25,402 nt of DNA from Paramacrobiotus richtersi (GCA_034698045.1 JAQGAU010000638.1:1-25402), one strand, 5' to 3'; positions 1-9,915 are shown, counted from the first letter of the stretch. The notes: generated by a model from the sequence alone, not told the origin. Made by a program: numbers and translations.

Positions 1-194
1 TGCTTTTCCCGTATATGCGGGTTCTCATGGGCCTGTGCTACAGCACAGGCCAGGTTGTCCATGATTTGCCATTAAAGGCCTGATTGCCTTTATGGCTCGT
101 GTGTGTGTGTTTCCTCGACATGCAGATGCATGTTCGTTTCACCTGTCTGTTTTAATTGAACGTAACATCGCGAAAAACGTTTAAATCTCCGCCG

Positions 195-748
195 TCATTC
201 TGATACGTAAGACTGATTTGAGAACCCATAAATCCATTTCACATAAATCAAACGCACGAAAGTAATACCTGAAACAGTTGCAACAGACGGGGACAATGCA
301 AGATTGCACGAGATCAAAGTGATCGTCGTGGTGCAACTAGCTGGTGAAGCTGCATGAGCGCATAAAGTTGACTGCCATCACTGCCATGAACATCGCATAA
401 ACAACACAGCGTATGCTTGACTTTGAACAGCAAATTTCCTTGCAGCAGCGAACCTGTTCTTAAAATATTGCCGAATCAACATAGAGTATTAGCTGAGCAT
501 TAGGTGGGAAGCGACTGACAGCAACGGAATCGACGGACATCTTAGCTTGTCCGACAGAAAATGCCTTTGATGTGCTGTTTGGGTCTTCTGGGTTGGACGG
601 ACAAGGCAATCGGCATGTGTTGCCACATGTCTTCGCCAGACATCGACAAAAAATTAAAACTTCCGGTTCGTGGTCGATAACCCAAAACAGTGTACTGATG
701 GTCATCATCAGACTGAAGGTATGGTAGTCCAGCAAAAGGTCTTGGTCC
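195..748 (-). pseudogene. Copy C: decayed 3' part of a GH16-like receptor (last ectodomain exon plus membrane-proximal tail)
   Basis: Seen: the stretch 748-454 encodes a relative of the last GH16-like ectodomain exon, with the block LDYHTF...LFWVIDHEPEV and, further on, AKMSVDSVAV, which match paralogue A (LDYHTF...LFWLVDDDP, AEMSIDYVAI). A second piece, 371-195, follows a good acceptor (ggcag) in phase 0 and encodes a tail like that of paralogue A (LIYVKWIYGFSNQS versus LIYEIRIYGFFNRS), ending at a stop about 12 residues after the hydrophobic segment. Oddities: the AG acceptor found in both relatives is replaced at the matching position, an in-frame TAA (about 460-462) precedes the likely donor at 453, and no N-terminal ectodomain exon lies between this piece and the kinase gene. 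Inference: a truncated, non-functional duplicate. The upstream reading frame also stays open to about position 807, so a different 5' end cannot be excluded. Confidence 0.6.
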
Positions 749-916
749 AGAGAGGCAGTCTGTTGGTTCAGAGAAAGATCGCCGGAATTATCGCCTCGAT
801 TTGTCAAATTTCGTTGTAGGTTAAGGTTAATAGTCCTATTAGCTCCCCGATGGGTTTTTCGGTTTCCGGATTTGTGGTACTAGTGTCCCTCCCGCCCAGA
901 TGAGTCAAATTCGCCC

Positions 917-1300
917 ATGGATGAATGCGTTAATGATCATTTTGGCCTAAAAATAACAGCGAACGACACAGAGCGCTTAAAATGCTACCTGTTCGGATAC
1001 GGTAGACGATTCCCGTGTGAGCGGGAGCTCCAAATGGCCGGACATGTTGCGCAACTAGCGGAGAACAGGAAGCGCGTCTTTTAAGCCTTTGTGGAAGAAC
1101 GTGAGTATTTGTTTTTTTCCGCTGGCTGTTGAAACCCTGGGAACTCTAGGGCCCGCCTTTGTCGAACTCATTCAGTTCGCGGGACGTAAGATCGGAAAAC
1201 AACAGGCGAGCCGAGATCCACGGCCTTCATTAAGCATCGTATAAGTTTGGCTGTTGTTAGGGGAATGCTGTATCGGTTTTCGGTACTTTACTAGCTCGCT
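917..1300 (+). mobile_element. Decayed LINE (non-LTR retrotransposon) C-terminal ORF2 fragment
   Basis: Seen: from 917 the frame reads MDECVND...GHVAQLAENRKRVF, then a TAA at 1082-1084, then resumes as FVEERE and, after a small indel, PLAVETLGTLGPAFVELIQF at about 1122-1180. Past a further frameshift near 1225 it reads TAFIKHRISLAVVRG. The PLAVETLG and FIK-R-SLAV blocks match the open fragment at 14291-14806 on the other strand. Known: this block order (F-P-L-A/V-E-T-L-G, then TGEPRS, then FL-QR-S-A-GN) is typical of the region downstream of reverse transcriptase in several invertebrate LINE families. At least three disabling changes make it a relic. The stretch 1300-1765 after it shows no coding I recognise. 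Confidence 0.6.
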
Positions 1301-1765
1301 TTTAAACACCTGATAACGATTTTGGCGGCTTTTTTAATAGTTTAAACTGTATTGCGTCGGTAGGTCCTTCCGCGCTGGCTGTTGTGTGTCATTTAGCTTT
1401 TGCTCTCCTACAGTGTAGGAGACTGTGGCACCGTGGCTGGAGATTTTTTAGGCTTAGTACTGGCAAAACAAAACTGTCATATACGGATAGAATTGTGGAT
1501 GGGGGCAAAAAAAGCAGTTTTATCGCAAATGTGTATCGTTGTTGCGGCCACTGGAGTCTACCCGCAGCAGTTTAGGAACATTCGCCGAGAAGCTGTTTTT
1601 GTTTTCAGACATCATGTGTAAGATGGTCTCTAACGTCAATGAAAATGATAAAACTTTTAACTATTTGAACCAGGCAAACTGCTTACGGGTGGCATTCAAG
1701 TTCATAAACGTTTGTACGTCATACCAGTACGTCTTTTCAGGATTAAAAACCTGGTTAACAGAAAA

Positions 1766-1771
1766 TTTATT
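1766..1771 (-). promoter_or_regulatory. Candidate AATAAA polyadenylation signal of the receptor kinase gene
   Basis: The minus strand reads AATAAA here, about 130 nt after the kinase stop codon at 1902-1900. Position and sequence fit a 3'-end signal, but the surroundings are AT-rich and the hexamer alone is weak evidence. Confidence 0.35.
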
Positions 1772-1899
1772 TTGTTCGTCCCAGATAGCAGTATGATATG
1801 TATGCGCAGTTAAGTCAACATACCAGTAAGAAAAAACATCTCCAGAATTCCGTTTACTGTATTACAGCAGCAAACGAAGGTGCAGAATTTAATTAGAAT

Positions 1900-2531
1900 T
1901 TAATTAGCAGGCGGTACAAGTTGTACTGATAGCTCTGCCAGTAGATGTGTCGCGGAAATTCTACCTTCTTGAGCGATATGAAGACACTGTGTAATGCAAG
2001 CAGCCAAACTCGATGGAGCATATTTCGGAACAAAGGGGGTAAAACCATCTACGATACGTATCATAAAGTGGCTGTCATTCATTCCGCTCGCTGGAAGAAC
2101 AATGTCCAGCTTCTGCAGCCACATTTCGTATCGCCCAGCGATGTGAGCGACCAAGTCCAGCAAAATGCAGCCCAAACTCCTGATATCGGTCTTCCGGCCG
2201 GGGAATTCTGTCGTCTCTTGCACAAATTTCATGAGCATCTCGGGGGACATGTAGCGAACTGTGCCGCGGAGGTGCTTAATGTCCTGTGAGCAAGTGGTTG
2301 TGTTGGCCAGTTGGATAAGGTCGTCCAGATCCCCGATTAACAGAATGTGGCCGCCTTTGTTATTACTTTTAACAAGGATGTTGCCTGGTTTTAAATCTCC
2401 GTGTAATATGTTATTCTGGTGAAGAAACTCCACTCAGCGCGTGATGTCAACCGCGTAACGAACCGCCGTTGTTTCGGCCAATAATTTTTTTGTTTCTCGC
2501 AGCTTTCGTAATGCATTTGCCAGATCTCCAC
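1900..2531 (-). CDS. Receptor kinase exon 4: kinase C-lobe to the stop codon
   Basis: Starts after acceptor ttttttag and completes the hinge glycine (GGDLANALRKLRE). The in-frame TGA at 2436-2434 sits between DITR and VEFLH, one residue where relatives usually have a small residue. Then come the catalytic loop HGDLKPGN (567-574; D569, K571 and N574 kept, Arg of HRD replaced by Gly), the metal-binding motif GDLDD (D591 kept, DFG read as DLD), the activation segment GTVRYMSPEML with the APE-like SPE (619-621), TDIRSLGCILLDL for helix F, and QEGRISATHLL with the conserved late arginine. The stop follows ...VQLVPPAN at 1902-1900. The family is Ser/Thr, STE11/MAP3K-like by motif. The preceding intron (4014-2532) holds no other coding that I can support. 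Confidence 0.75.
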
Positions 2532-5500
2532 CTAAAAAACAAAATCTGCAATACTTTAAGTTCGCGAGCCCTAACGGTCAACAAGGATTTCTAAAGCTAA
2601 GGAAAGAATAAAACAAAAGGTTCTTCTCTGATCCTGTTAAGGACGAGTTACTTCATACTTGCTGGGACGAGAGATACTGAGAGTGAGAAAAGCTGGCGCA
2701 TGACCGCACGCGCTTGCGTTTCTTCCCGTTTCTTCCTTACTGCAACAACAACTTTATTCCTCTGGCACGATTGATACCGCCGATGTTCGGTGGTATCATC
2801 TCGGCGGAGTGACCTCGCGCTTGCACGAGAGGATTATAAAAATAAGTGCTGCCAGCAACTAGAAACTGGGAAGAAAAACGTGATAATACACAAGAAACGA
2901 TGGATGCAAAGATTGTGCGGCAAAAACGTAATAATGGTGGAAAGAAAGTGACGGATGACGGGCGACATGAGTTGGCCTTTGGAAAGCGCGTCATAATTGC
3001 GTAAACCACGTTGTGCTACGATCACTACGGAACGCTGGCGTCGGAGCCTACACATAACCTGCTGGCTACATGTAAAAGACCTGACAGAGCGTCGCGCGAG
3101 AACTGGTTTCGAGGCCAACCGCCGGTGTGGGCTGTTGGTATTTGCGACACCGTATGTGACACATATGTTTCGGATACGGCGAAATGCGCATGTGCTGCTG
3201 CGGAAAAAGTTTTGCGCTCAAAATGTGGAAGTATAGAACGATTTTGGACCGTTGTCGTTTCGTTCCTTTGGCATGGAATCGTTCGGAACTTGGTGTGAAG
3301 CGCCTATTTTGTTGCTAAACTTTAAAGAGATTGGTAGAAAGTTGTTTTTAAAAACCGGGAGACCCGATTGACGTGTTTTCTGTATCAGCGTTTGAATTTG
3401 GAATTAATGCTTATTGACGCTCAGCTGATCACGAATACAGTTCCGTGTCGTGCCGATTTGAATAATGTTCCATTTCGTCAAACTTTGTTGCTGAAATATG
3501 GTAAATTGTAGTTGCATCCGAGGAGTCAATAACAAAAGAAACGATTATACTGTACAGTACACACGTGCAGAGTGGAGACGAAACAAAGCAAGCACCGGCT
3601 GCACTGAGCTAAAGCGCTAAGAAAAGCAACGCACTCACATACCTGTTGAAGACCCAGGTTCGCATCACCATACTTTAAGTTCAGTTCTCTGGAGAAAAAT
3701 GGTATAACTAATCTTTCGGTGATTCTCTACAGAAGTAACTATATCCTCTACACGATAAGCTAGATGCCTTATTATGCACTTCCACTAGTTATTCGTCCTT
3801 AAATTATATTAAATCTGCAAAAGGAATATCCGTTTTATGAAATCTTCGCAGGCATGTGAGTTTTTCAAATACGAATGAAGAGCTCAGACTGATTAACTGT
3901 TACCAGCAATCTTACGATCTGTTCACGTACTGCAGAACTCGCAGACCGCGTCTTTTATACTCGTACCACTTCCTCATAATCAAATGCGTATAATTAATAA
4001 TTTTATAGACTAACCTTCACAGTAGTCCATCAGCAGTTCGATATTGGCCCCTCCAAGCACTCTTAAAATTGTAATCTTGTGGTAGGCTATTATGTGCTCA
4101 TGCTTAAGTAGGATCAGCGCTTGCACTCTGTTGCGCCACTTTTTCCAGCTCTCAGTGTCAGTCAAAAGACGGGATTCAGTATTCAAATGCACGATCTTAA
4201 CAGCCAAAGTTTCTTGCCGAGCAGGACTGCCGTGGTATCTGACAGCGGCGATATATACAACGCCAAATGTGCCTCTCCCAATGATGTCCTTAGCTCCATA
4301 GCGGTATTCGCAGTCCTCCCCAAATGTTACACTGCCATGAACTTCGGGCATGCTGACGGCTGAACTGGTATCAGCCGAGAACATCTGAAAACACCCACTA
4401 TTTAGATACAGAGCAGCTTGTTATCTCGGAAAATAGTTTTGAAGTTCATTTTGTCTCGCGGGCGCCTATAGCGATGTGACCGCGTTGAGACAGCTTTGTG
4501 GATATTGGTGTAGGTAACACCAACAAAGGGTCTATTCCAGATTGAATGTCCTCCCTTGACCCTTTGTGAATGGTTATTTAACCCACCAGCCCCGTCTATC
4601 AGCCGGAATGTTCGGATCTGCTCGGAAATTAAAACCTGCCGGTCAACAAAATCCTTTAAGAAATTTTAAATTATTCAGAATTTTATGGACCGTAATTCAG
4701 TAATTAATTTTTTGCAATGAGTAGGCTTGCTGTACGTTGTATTGTTTACCGTTTTTGCAAAAACTCAAGACTTTTTGAAATCGATCGAGCGCAGCAAGTG
4801 TTAAACTAGGTTAGTCATTAGGTCACTTGCTTTCTCCGAAAAACTCACAGACCGCAGCGCTCAGGTGGACTCATTAATCGTGTAAATAATTCCGCGGTAC
4901 TCTAACGGATAAGGCGGAGAGAAGACTCGTTCTTGTTAAGTGATGAATGGGCTTACTGCTACTACGCAAGACTTCCGGTACTGTGACTGACAGGACGGAC
5001 AAAAACCGCGTTTTGACCGAGTATGGCAGCGTTTCCCCTCAGTCGATAAATAATACAACTGATAGCCAATAACATTGCAAACGTTTACACAACGAACATT
5101 TTATCGGCACCTGATAAACAAGTCATCAGTCTCATAACGACGACACAGTCAGAACAGCAGTGCGTTACGGAAGTAGTTGGCTCGCCTCGTCAGCGTTGTT
5201 AGCGGGGTTCGTGGGCTGCACAAGATGCATTATGTTACGCAAAAACGGTAATTACTAGGCAGTGCTGCAACTGCGCGCTATAGGTGCAGATATTTTGCGG
5301 AAGACAATGCTTAATTAAAAGCTAAAGCGTATACGGTCTAGTAAGCTTGGTTTCTTTCGCTATGGCCGTATAGCACATGTCACCAGAAGCACGTACCTTC
5401 CCCAGGCGTATACTAGAATTCTGGCTTCCGTTCCGCTTATGGGTCGCTTTGCGCGTATTACCATGATGCCGCTGCCGCTTTCTGTGCCGTAAAAATAAAC

Positions 5501-6661
5501 CGAATGCCACCAAACCACATAAGACAGCGATAGAAGGAATAACCGGTCCCAGGACCAGGGGCAAGATGGTCCCAGTGCCGTTCCTAGAGGCAAGGGTTAT
5601 CCTCGTCTTACGTTCAGTTTGACCCAGACTCCTGAGATGCAAGAGTATAAGATCATGAGTTTTAGGTTCACTGCTAAACTGGTCGACAAATGCGTAATCT
5701 ATTAAAAACTCCGGTGAATCAGTGTCCTGCATAGTATCGGTATCCTTGCGCTGTAAAATCGTCATCACAATTTGCGCATTGAGCCACTTGTCCATGCCAG
5801 GAATGTCGTTGTTGCCGATGTGAATGTCGCTGCTGAAAACCTGGCAAGCCCAAATGTCATCCACCAGCCAAGCCACAGCCTCCTTGGTCCAGACCAGTTT
5901 GTAAATGTGGTAATCCAGTGACAAGTCTTCTGACCTACAAAACGCCGTTTCATCACCATGATACAGACCATACAATCACCCGAAGAAACCATCTCTTACG
6001 CGTTGAAACGGAGGGAAACTCTTGTGCTCTCTTTATCGGTAGAACTCGCATTGTGGTACCACAGATCGCACCTTAACTGTTTGCGATTGTTGTCCGTTAC
6101 GACAAACTGGATCGCCGGCATTTCAGCTGATCCGCAGCGTACGTCCATTGTGCACAGGGAATTGTGAAAGCAAATGCGCGACTCGACACCTTCGCCTCGT
6201 GCGACCTTAGCCCGAACCTGAGCTTCCCCGTGTTTGAAATTGAACTTATTTCCGGTATTAATCATAGCGGTCGTCATTATTCCGCTTGTACCCTTGAAGT
6301 TTAGCTCGTCAAGTAAATCACCAGTACTGAGTCGCAGCACGCCGTCCTTGACAGTCACTTTGGTATTGCTGAAGACGAAGGGATAGTCATAAAATGTTGA
6401 TACCCCATCACTGACATACCAGTTCCTGGTGTCAACAGTTTCGCCGTCGAAATCATCCCGGAAGATTCTGGTCCTGTTTACGTCATGATATGAACTCGCA
6501 TGTGCGCAGACTATATGTAAACAGAAAACGAGCATCGAATTTACGCCTCCTGATGCTGTTGTGTACTGCATCCCGATCCTGACGCTATAGAATGGAAGTC
6601 TGGATTGGTTCTGGATTTCAGATAATTCTTTGGCCAGCGTACTGACAGCTGTTCGATTCAT
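1900..6661 (-). CDS. GH16-like ectodomain / transmembrane / MAP3K-like receptor kinase, four exons, one in-frame TGA
   Basis: Exons 6661-6000, 5934-5397, 4384-4015 and 2531-1900; introns of 65, 1012 and 1483 nt, all GT...AG, with phases 2, 0 and 1 that join without frame loss. Conceptual length is 733 residues from the first ATG, or 691 from the ATG at 6535, which starts directly at a signal-peptide-like stretch (MLVFCLHIVCAHA) and is my preferred start. Order: signal peptide about 43-55, GH16-like domain about 66-300, transmembrane helix 344-369, basic juxtamembrane RHRKRQRHH, kinase about 428-725. Inferred role: a cell-surface receptor that binds a glycan outside and signals through a cytosolic kinase. 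Odd points: a TGA at codon 556, no catalytic dyad in the GH16 fold, and altered kinase motifs. A possible TATA-like run (atatatat) lies directly upstream of 6661. If the TGA is real the locus may be a recent pseudogene; the rest of the frame is intact. Confidence 0.72.
2434..2436 (-). other. In-frame TGA inside the kinase exon
   Basis: Read from the exon 3 phase, codon 556 is TGA, flanked by ACG CGC and GTG GAG. It is a single-codon interruption with intact frame for 31 codons before and 177 after. A nonsense mutation (for example from GGA) or an assembly error explains it best. No splice pair that would skip it is visible. Confidence 0.7.
2773..2797. repeat. Short perfect-looking stem-loop in intron 3
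   Basis: gataccgccga and tcggtggtatc form an 11-bp stem (one G-T pair) around a 3-nt loop. It lies inside the kinase intron, and its function is unknown. Confidence 0.4.
4015..4384 (-). CDS. Receptor kinase exon 3: kinase N-lobe
   Basis: Follows acceptor tgttttcag in phase 0 and encodes residues 401-523. The glycine loop is IGRGTFGVV (435-443) and the ATP-anchoring lysine is K463 in LAVKIV. The segment RVQALILLKHEHIIAYHK (from 486) aligns with the MAP3K pattern E-I-Q-L-L-x-x-L-x-H-E-x-I-V-x-Y, which places Arg486 where the helix-C glutamate should be. The exon ends in the hinge, LLMDYCEG, the usual E-Y-C-E-G-G-D-L, and the donor G|gttagt is phase 1. Because the exon opens with ATG just after the acceptor, a gene model could wrongly start a separate kinase here; the perfect phase match upstream argues for one transcript. 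Confidence 0.78.
5397..5934 (-). CDS. Receptor kinase exon 2: end of GH16-like ectodomain, transmembrane helix, juxtamembrane region
   Basis: Begins after acceptor ttttgtag with S222. LDYHIYKLVWTKEAVAWLVD matches the GH16 strand pair usually read as FHTYAVEWTPD.I.F.VDG, and FLIDYAFVDQF matches the final VDYVRVYQ strand. A 26-residue hydrophobic helix (ILPLVLGPVIPSIAVLC..., 344-369) is followed by RHRKRQRHHGNTRKATHKR, a strong stop-transfer that puts the rest in the cytosol. The donor AAG|gtacgt at 5397/5396 leaves phase 0. Read through unspliced, the frame runs 24 more codons to a stop at 5322-5324, so intron retention would give a kinase-less membrane protein, similar in layout to paralogue A. 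The intron that follows (5396-4385) shows nothing else I recognise. Confidence 0.75.
6000..6661 (-). CDS. Receptor kinase exon 1: signal peptide and N-terminal part of the GH16-like ectodomain
   Basis: Encodes residues 1-221 from the first ATG. The GH16 fold shows in FRDDFDGETVDTRNWYVSDG (68-87), DGVLRLST (106-113), GIMTTAMINTGNKFNFKHGE (127-146) and VRAKVARGEGVESRICFHN (149-167), the usual run of strands around the substrate groove. Active GH16 enzymes carry ExDxxE; here the matching residues are E180-M-P-A-I-Q185 after a Cys-Gly, so the Asp is Pro and the acid/base Glu is Gln. The exon ends at 6000 with donor gtaaga, phase 2, the same place and phase as in paralogue A. The 42 residues before the hydrophobic leader look unlike the rest and may be 5' UTR. 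Confidence 0.75.
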
Positions 6662-6689
6662 ATATATGTGGATCGTGCAGAGTTAGCTC

Positions 6690-7860
6690 AACAAAATTTG
6701 ATACCGATGTAGATGGTAAAATGCGTATCACTTCAGGAAAAGGCGGTCTTTACGGCCGGAGAGATAACATTTTGCGAAAGATGTTTTTTAATGCCACTTA
6801 GCTTTATGGCTCAAACTGATGGTTTAAAAATTCCCCAAGGATTCTGGAGCGAAAGAGGTATGATCGAGGGCTTGAACCTTAATTTATGGCGAATTTTCTA
6901 AGTCTGAAATTGCCTCGGAGACCGCTCGGATTCGGTGAGTATATAGGAACTATATAATGCACCTGTTTTTTTACAGTCATTTGGTAAAGGAAGCAGCGAG
7001 GGGGCGGTTATGCATGGAATTATCAACAGGACATCACGTTCTCTACAAGATCCAGATAACCAATCAGCGGCACATACGCTGACACGAAGAACCGAAATCC
7101 ATAACCTTCCAAAACAAGTGAATTAATCAAATTTATCATAGTCAACTATGATGAATGACAACTCACTTGCAATTTTTATTTTTATTTTGCAGACAGACTT
7201 CTGTAAATGGAGTGTTTCACAATTTAAGCTCACCAGCCGCCAGTCTACGTGTACTTCTGACGTTTCATTTCTGGCAATGGCCGGAAGCAAACTGACAGTG
7301 GCAAGCACAACAGTCTGGTCTACCATGCTTCCGAAAGGTACTTCTTGGCTTTGTGTACCACAGAGACCCGTATATGTGAAGCTTTACAACTGGGTTACTG
7401 TTAGTTTTTCACCGACCGGTTCACAACGGCAACCAATGTTTACCGGCAACGGTTACACTCACCAGCAGAAGCACGCAAGCAAAGTAATTCTACATGAGCT
7501 ACGGAAGTATGAACGGCGGGTTATACAGTGACCAAGGTAGTAGGCTAGTAGCTGTCGGCGAATTCAGCTGACAATAAATTTCTAACTTCAACAGTTTTAC
7601 ATGCATGGTTAGCGCTGATGCAGTTACATAACCTTTTCCGTCATCGCTGTTCGCTGTGCTTTCGATACGCTATGTGACAATGTCTGTTTACCGAGACCAT
7701 GCGCCTTTGTCACTGTTGATCTGCAACACTTGGGTTCATGGCAATACTCTCGAGAGAATATGTCGATTGCAGTAGCCAGCAGGTATCAATTTGGTCAGCT
7801 ACAGTGCGACATTGCGTGCACATTGCGTGCAACCTTGGGAACTGCTTCTCGAGGTCACAT
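6690..7860. other. Unassigned stretch upstream of the receptor kinase
   Basis: Short open frames exist on both strands, the longest at 7148-7531 (+), where a polypyrimidine run and tttgcag at about 7185-7191 could be an acceptor in front of TDFCKWSV. The translation matches no family that I recognise and has no donor of note. I do not call a gene here. Confidence 0.3.
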
Positions 7861-7871
7861 GCACACACTGC

Positions 7872-8226
7872 AGCGAAAAGTGCCCGGTTTCCATGACACT
7901 CTGGAAGATGGTGTCAGAGCTCCTGGGACTCCCGAGGTTATGGTACGAACTGTGGAAAAGCGCTCGACGTCCAGACTAGAATACATCAGGGAGAATTGTG
8001 CGTGCTGTAAAACCCAACAGAAACAGTTGGTGTCCGCGTTGCATAACAACACATCAGGGAAAAGCGTCCGGATTGTAAAGCACATTGGAGAAAGTGTCCG
8101 AGTGAGACTCGACACCCGAGGGCGCTTTCCACAATGACAATTCTGGGTAAGCAAACTTTACGGCGCACTTTTTTTTCGGCTCTCTTGGACGGTTTTAGCG
8201 GTTGCGAGGGAAAAGTGTCCGGCAAA
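7872..8226 (+). repeat. Spaced repeats of a gaaaagtgtccgg-like motif
   Basis: Variants of gAAAAGtGtCCGG occur at about 7874, 8058, 8089 and 8209, all on the plus strand. ttttagcggtt also occurs twice, near 8193 and 8245. The spacing is irregular. This looks like a decayed repeat rather than coding sequence, although frames stay open for about 100 codons (7730-8137 on the plus strand). Confidence 0.35.
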
Positions 8227-8478
8227 CTTTTTCCCGTTAGGACCTGTTTTAGCGGTTTCAAACGAGCACTGCACTGATACTAGCTGACTAGGAGGCAAAT
8301 CAGATCGTGACGGAGCTCATTTTACTCCGAACACATTCAATATGTGCCTATGAATGTATTGCACCAGGCCAAGCCCATTACTTGTGAGCTTTTTGTCCGA
8401 TCAACTGCGCGTCTTCATTCATTTCGATTTGCTCCTGTCATCAAAATAGAATACAAGCTTTGCTAGCACTGTGATGTG

Positions 8479-9335
8479 CTAAGACCGATTGAAGAATCCA
8501 TAGATCCGTATCTCATAAATTAAGCACAGGAAAGTCGCAGCTGAAACAGGTCCGAAAGATGGAAGCAATGGTGCATTGTTCGTGACCAATGAAATCGTGT
8601 TGGTACGGTTGCTGTTCGCAGACACGGTTTGATTCCGGCCACTAGTCCTTTTTAGTAAGGCAAACCTTTTCACCTGATAAAGAAAATTAATGGGCTTTAC
8701 CGCTAGCACTCTGGTATGAGCCTTCTTTGCATTTAAGTGTCGCCGACACCTTGCAAGCGCTATTGCGCCATACTTCTGACCAAACGTTCATATCGGACCC
8801 ATATTTAGAAGTTAAGGTGAAAAAATACCCAATGGGTATCGTTTTGTATGGTTGGCCCACATATTTTTTAGCATGAAATCGCAAATGTGTAGCGTTATGC
8901 GTAACTATATACAACTGCGGTTTCGTGCAAAAAATCGTCTGGTACAACCATCCAAAACGGAACCGATTGGGTATTCTTTCCCCTTAAGAAGGCGTACGTC
9001 AAGAAGCAAGCGGTGAAGACCAGTTCGGTACCATTTTAGTCGCGAGCCGCTGTGCTATGCTGATCAGTTGATCATCCTCCGGAATGAAGTGGCCGATAGC
9101 AACATAGTCGATAGACATTTCTGCCAGTCCGGTTGGGTATGCCCTTAAACTGCTGCCAGAGTCGCCGGGTGAATAATATTGCACGGATAGGACAATCTGC
9201 ACTTTTGGCCACATGTCCGCACCGAGATGTGATAAATGTAGTGCATGAACCGGATCGTCGTCGACAAGCCAAAACAACACACTGTTGGTTATAATCAGCT
9301 TGAAGGTGTGGTAGTCCAGAGAAATATCTTTTTCG
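8479..9335 (-). CDS. Paralogue A exons 2 and 3 (end of GH16-like domain, short membrane-proximal tail)
   Basis: Exon 2 (9335-9032) and exon 3 (8673-8479) are separated by a 358-nt GT-AG intron of phase 0, with acceptor tttctttatcag. Exon 2 is clearly related to receptor kinase exon 2 (SLDYH, LVDD, a V-Q-I-V-L strand, DYVA). Exon 3 supplies NRT glycosylation-like sites (NQT, NRT) and ends with IYGFFNRS and a stop. The kinase paralogue has its juxtamembrane region and splice donor at this place, so this member has either lost the kinase or never had it. A stalk plus weak hydrophobic C-terminus leaves open membrane-anchored, GPI-anchored or secreted forms. Confidence 0.6.
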
Positions 9336-9339
9336 CTGC

Positions 9340-9830
9340 AATAAATAACAGCGTCACATTTCGGTGCCACGATATAACACTGCCACTACCGCAACATTTT
9401 GAACCATCAACGTGCGGTAACCTGCGGTTTACAAGTTAAACGCTGCGAACCACATTAATACCCATTCGGATAGCAAATTTTGCCGAATTTTCATAGCGCG
9501 TTTGTTTGTGTATGTTTCAGTTGCATTATGTACTGACAGAAGAGTCGGATAATCTCGAGGAGGCAATTAAAGTTTATTTTTTCGTAATGATTACTAAATT
9601 TTATAATGAATTGCTATTGAAAGAGTTGTTTTACCGGTAGATTTTTTGAGTTTCTCCGTGATTCAGTTATCCAAATTCGGGGAGCTCTGCGTGTTCGCTA
9701 CTGCTGGGCTTGAACCGCAGATGCGACCCCAGCCAATAGCGACGATGAGGAGTGTTCAATGAAATCCGGGATTACTTCCCAGACAAACCGTGTACTGGCG
9801 AGTTCGGGCCTAAAACGTATGGAAAGCAAA
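9340..9830. other. No gene seen
   Basis: This stretch, inside the proposed long first intron of paralogue A, holds short AT-rich sequence and no repeat or coding pattern that I can support. Confidence 0.4.
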
Positions 9831-9915
9831 CATACGTTTTTAAGACGGCATTTGTCATTAAACGCTCATTACTGACAAATGACAAGAGTTGTCAGTTATA
9901 TTTAACCAACGAAAT

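Noticed and set aside
917-1084. Short plus-strand frame thought to be an orphan exon duplicated at 23300-23420
   Set aside because: The following sequence continues into PLAVETLGTLGPAF and other LINE blocks, so both copies are retrotransposon scraps.
1945-2289. Plus-strand open frame of 114 codons
   Set aside because: It lies antisense to the kinase C-lobe, whose motifs are unmistakable on the minus strand.
9695-9730. tRNA-like T-arm on the minus strand (ggttcaagccc)
   Set aside because: No matching anticodon arm, D arm or acceptor stem could be placed around it.
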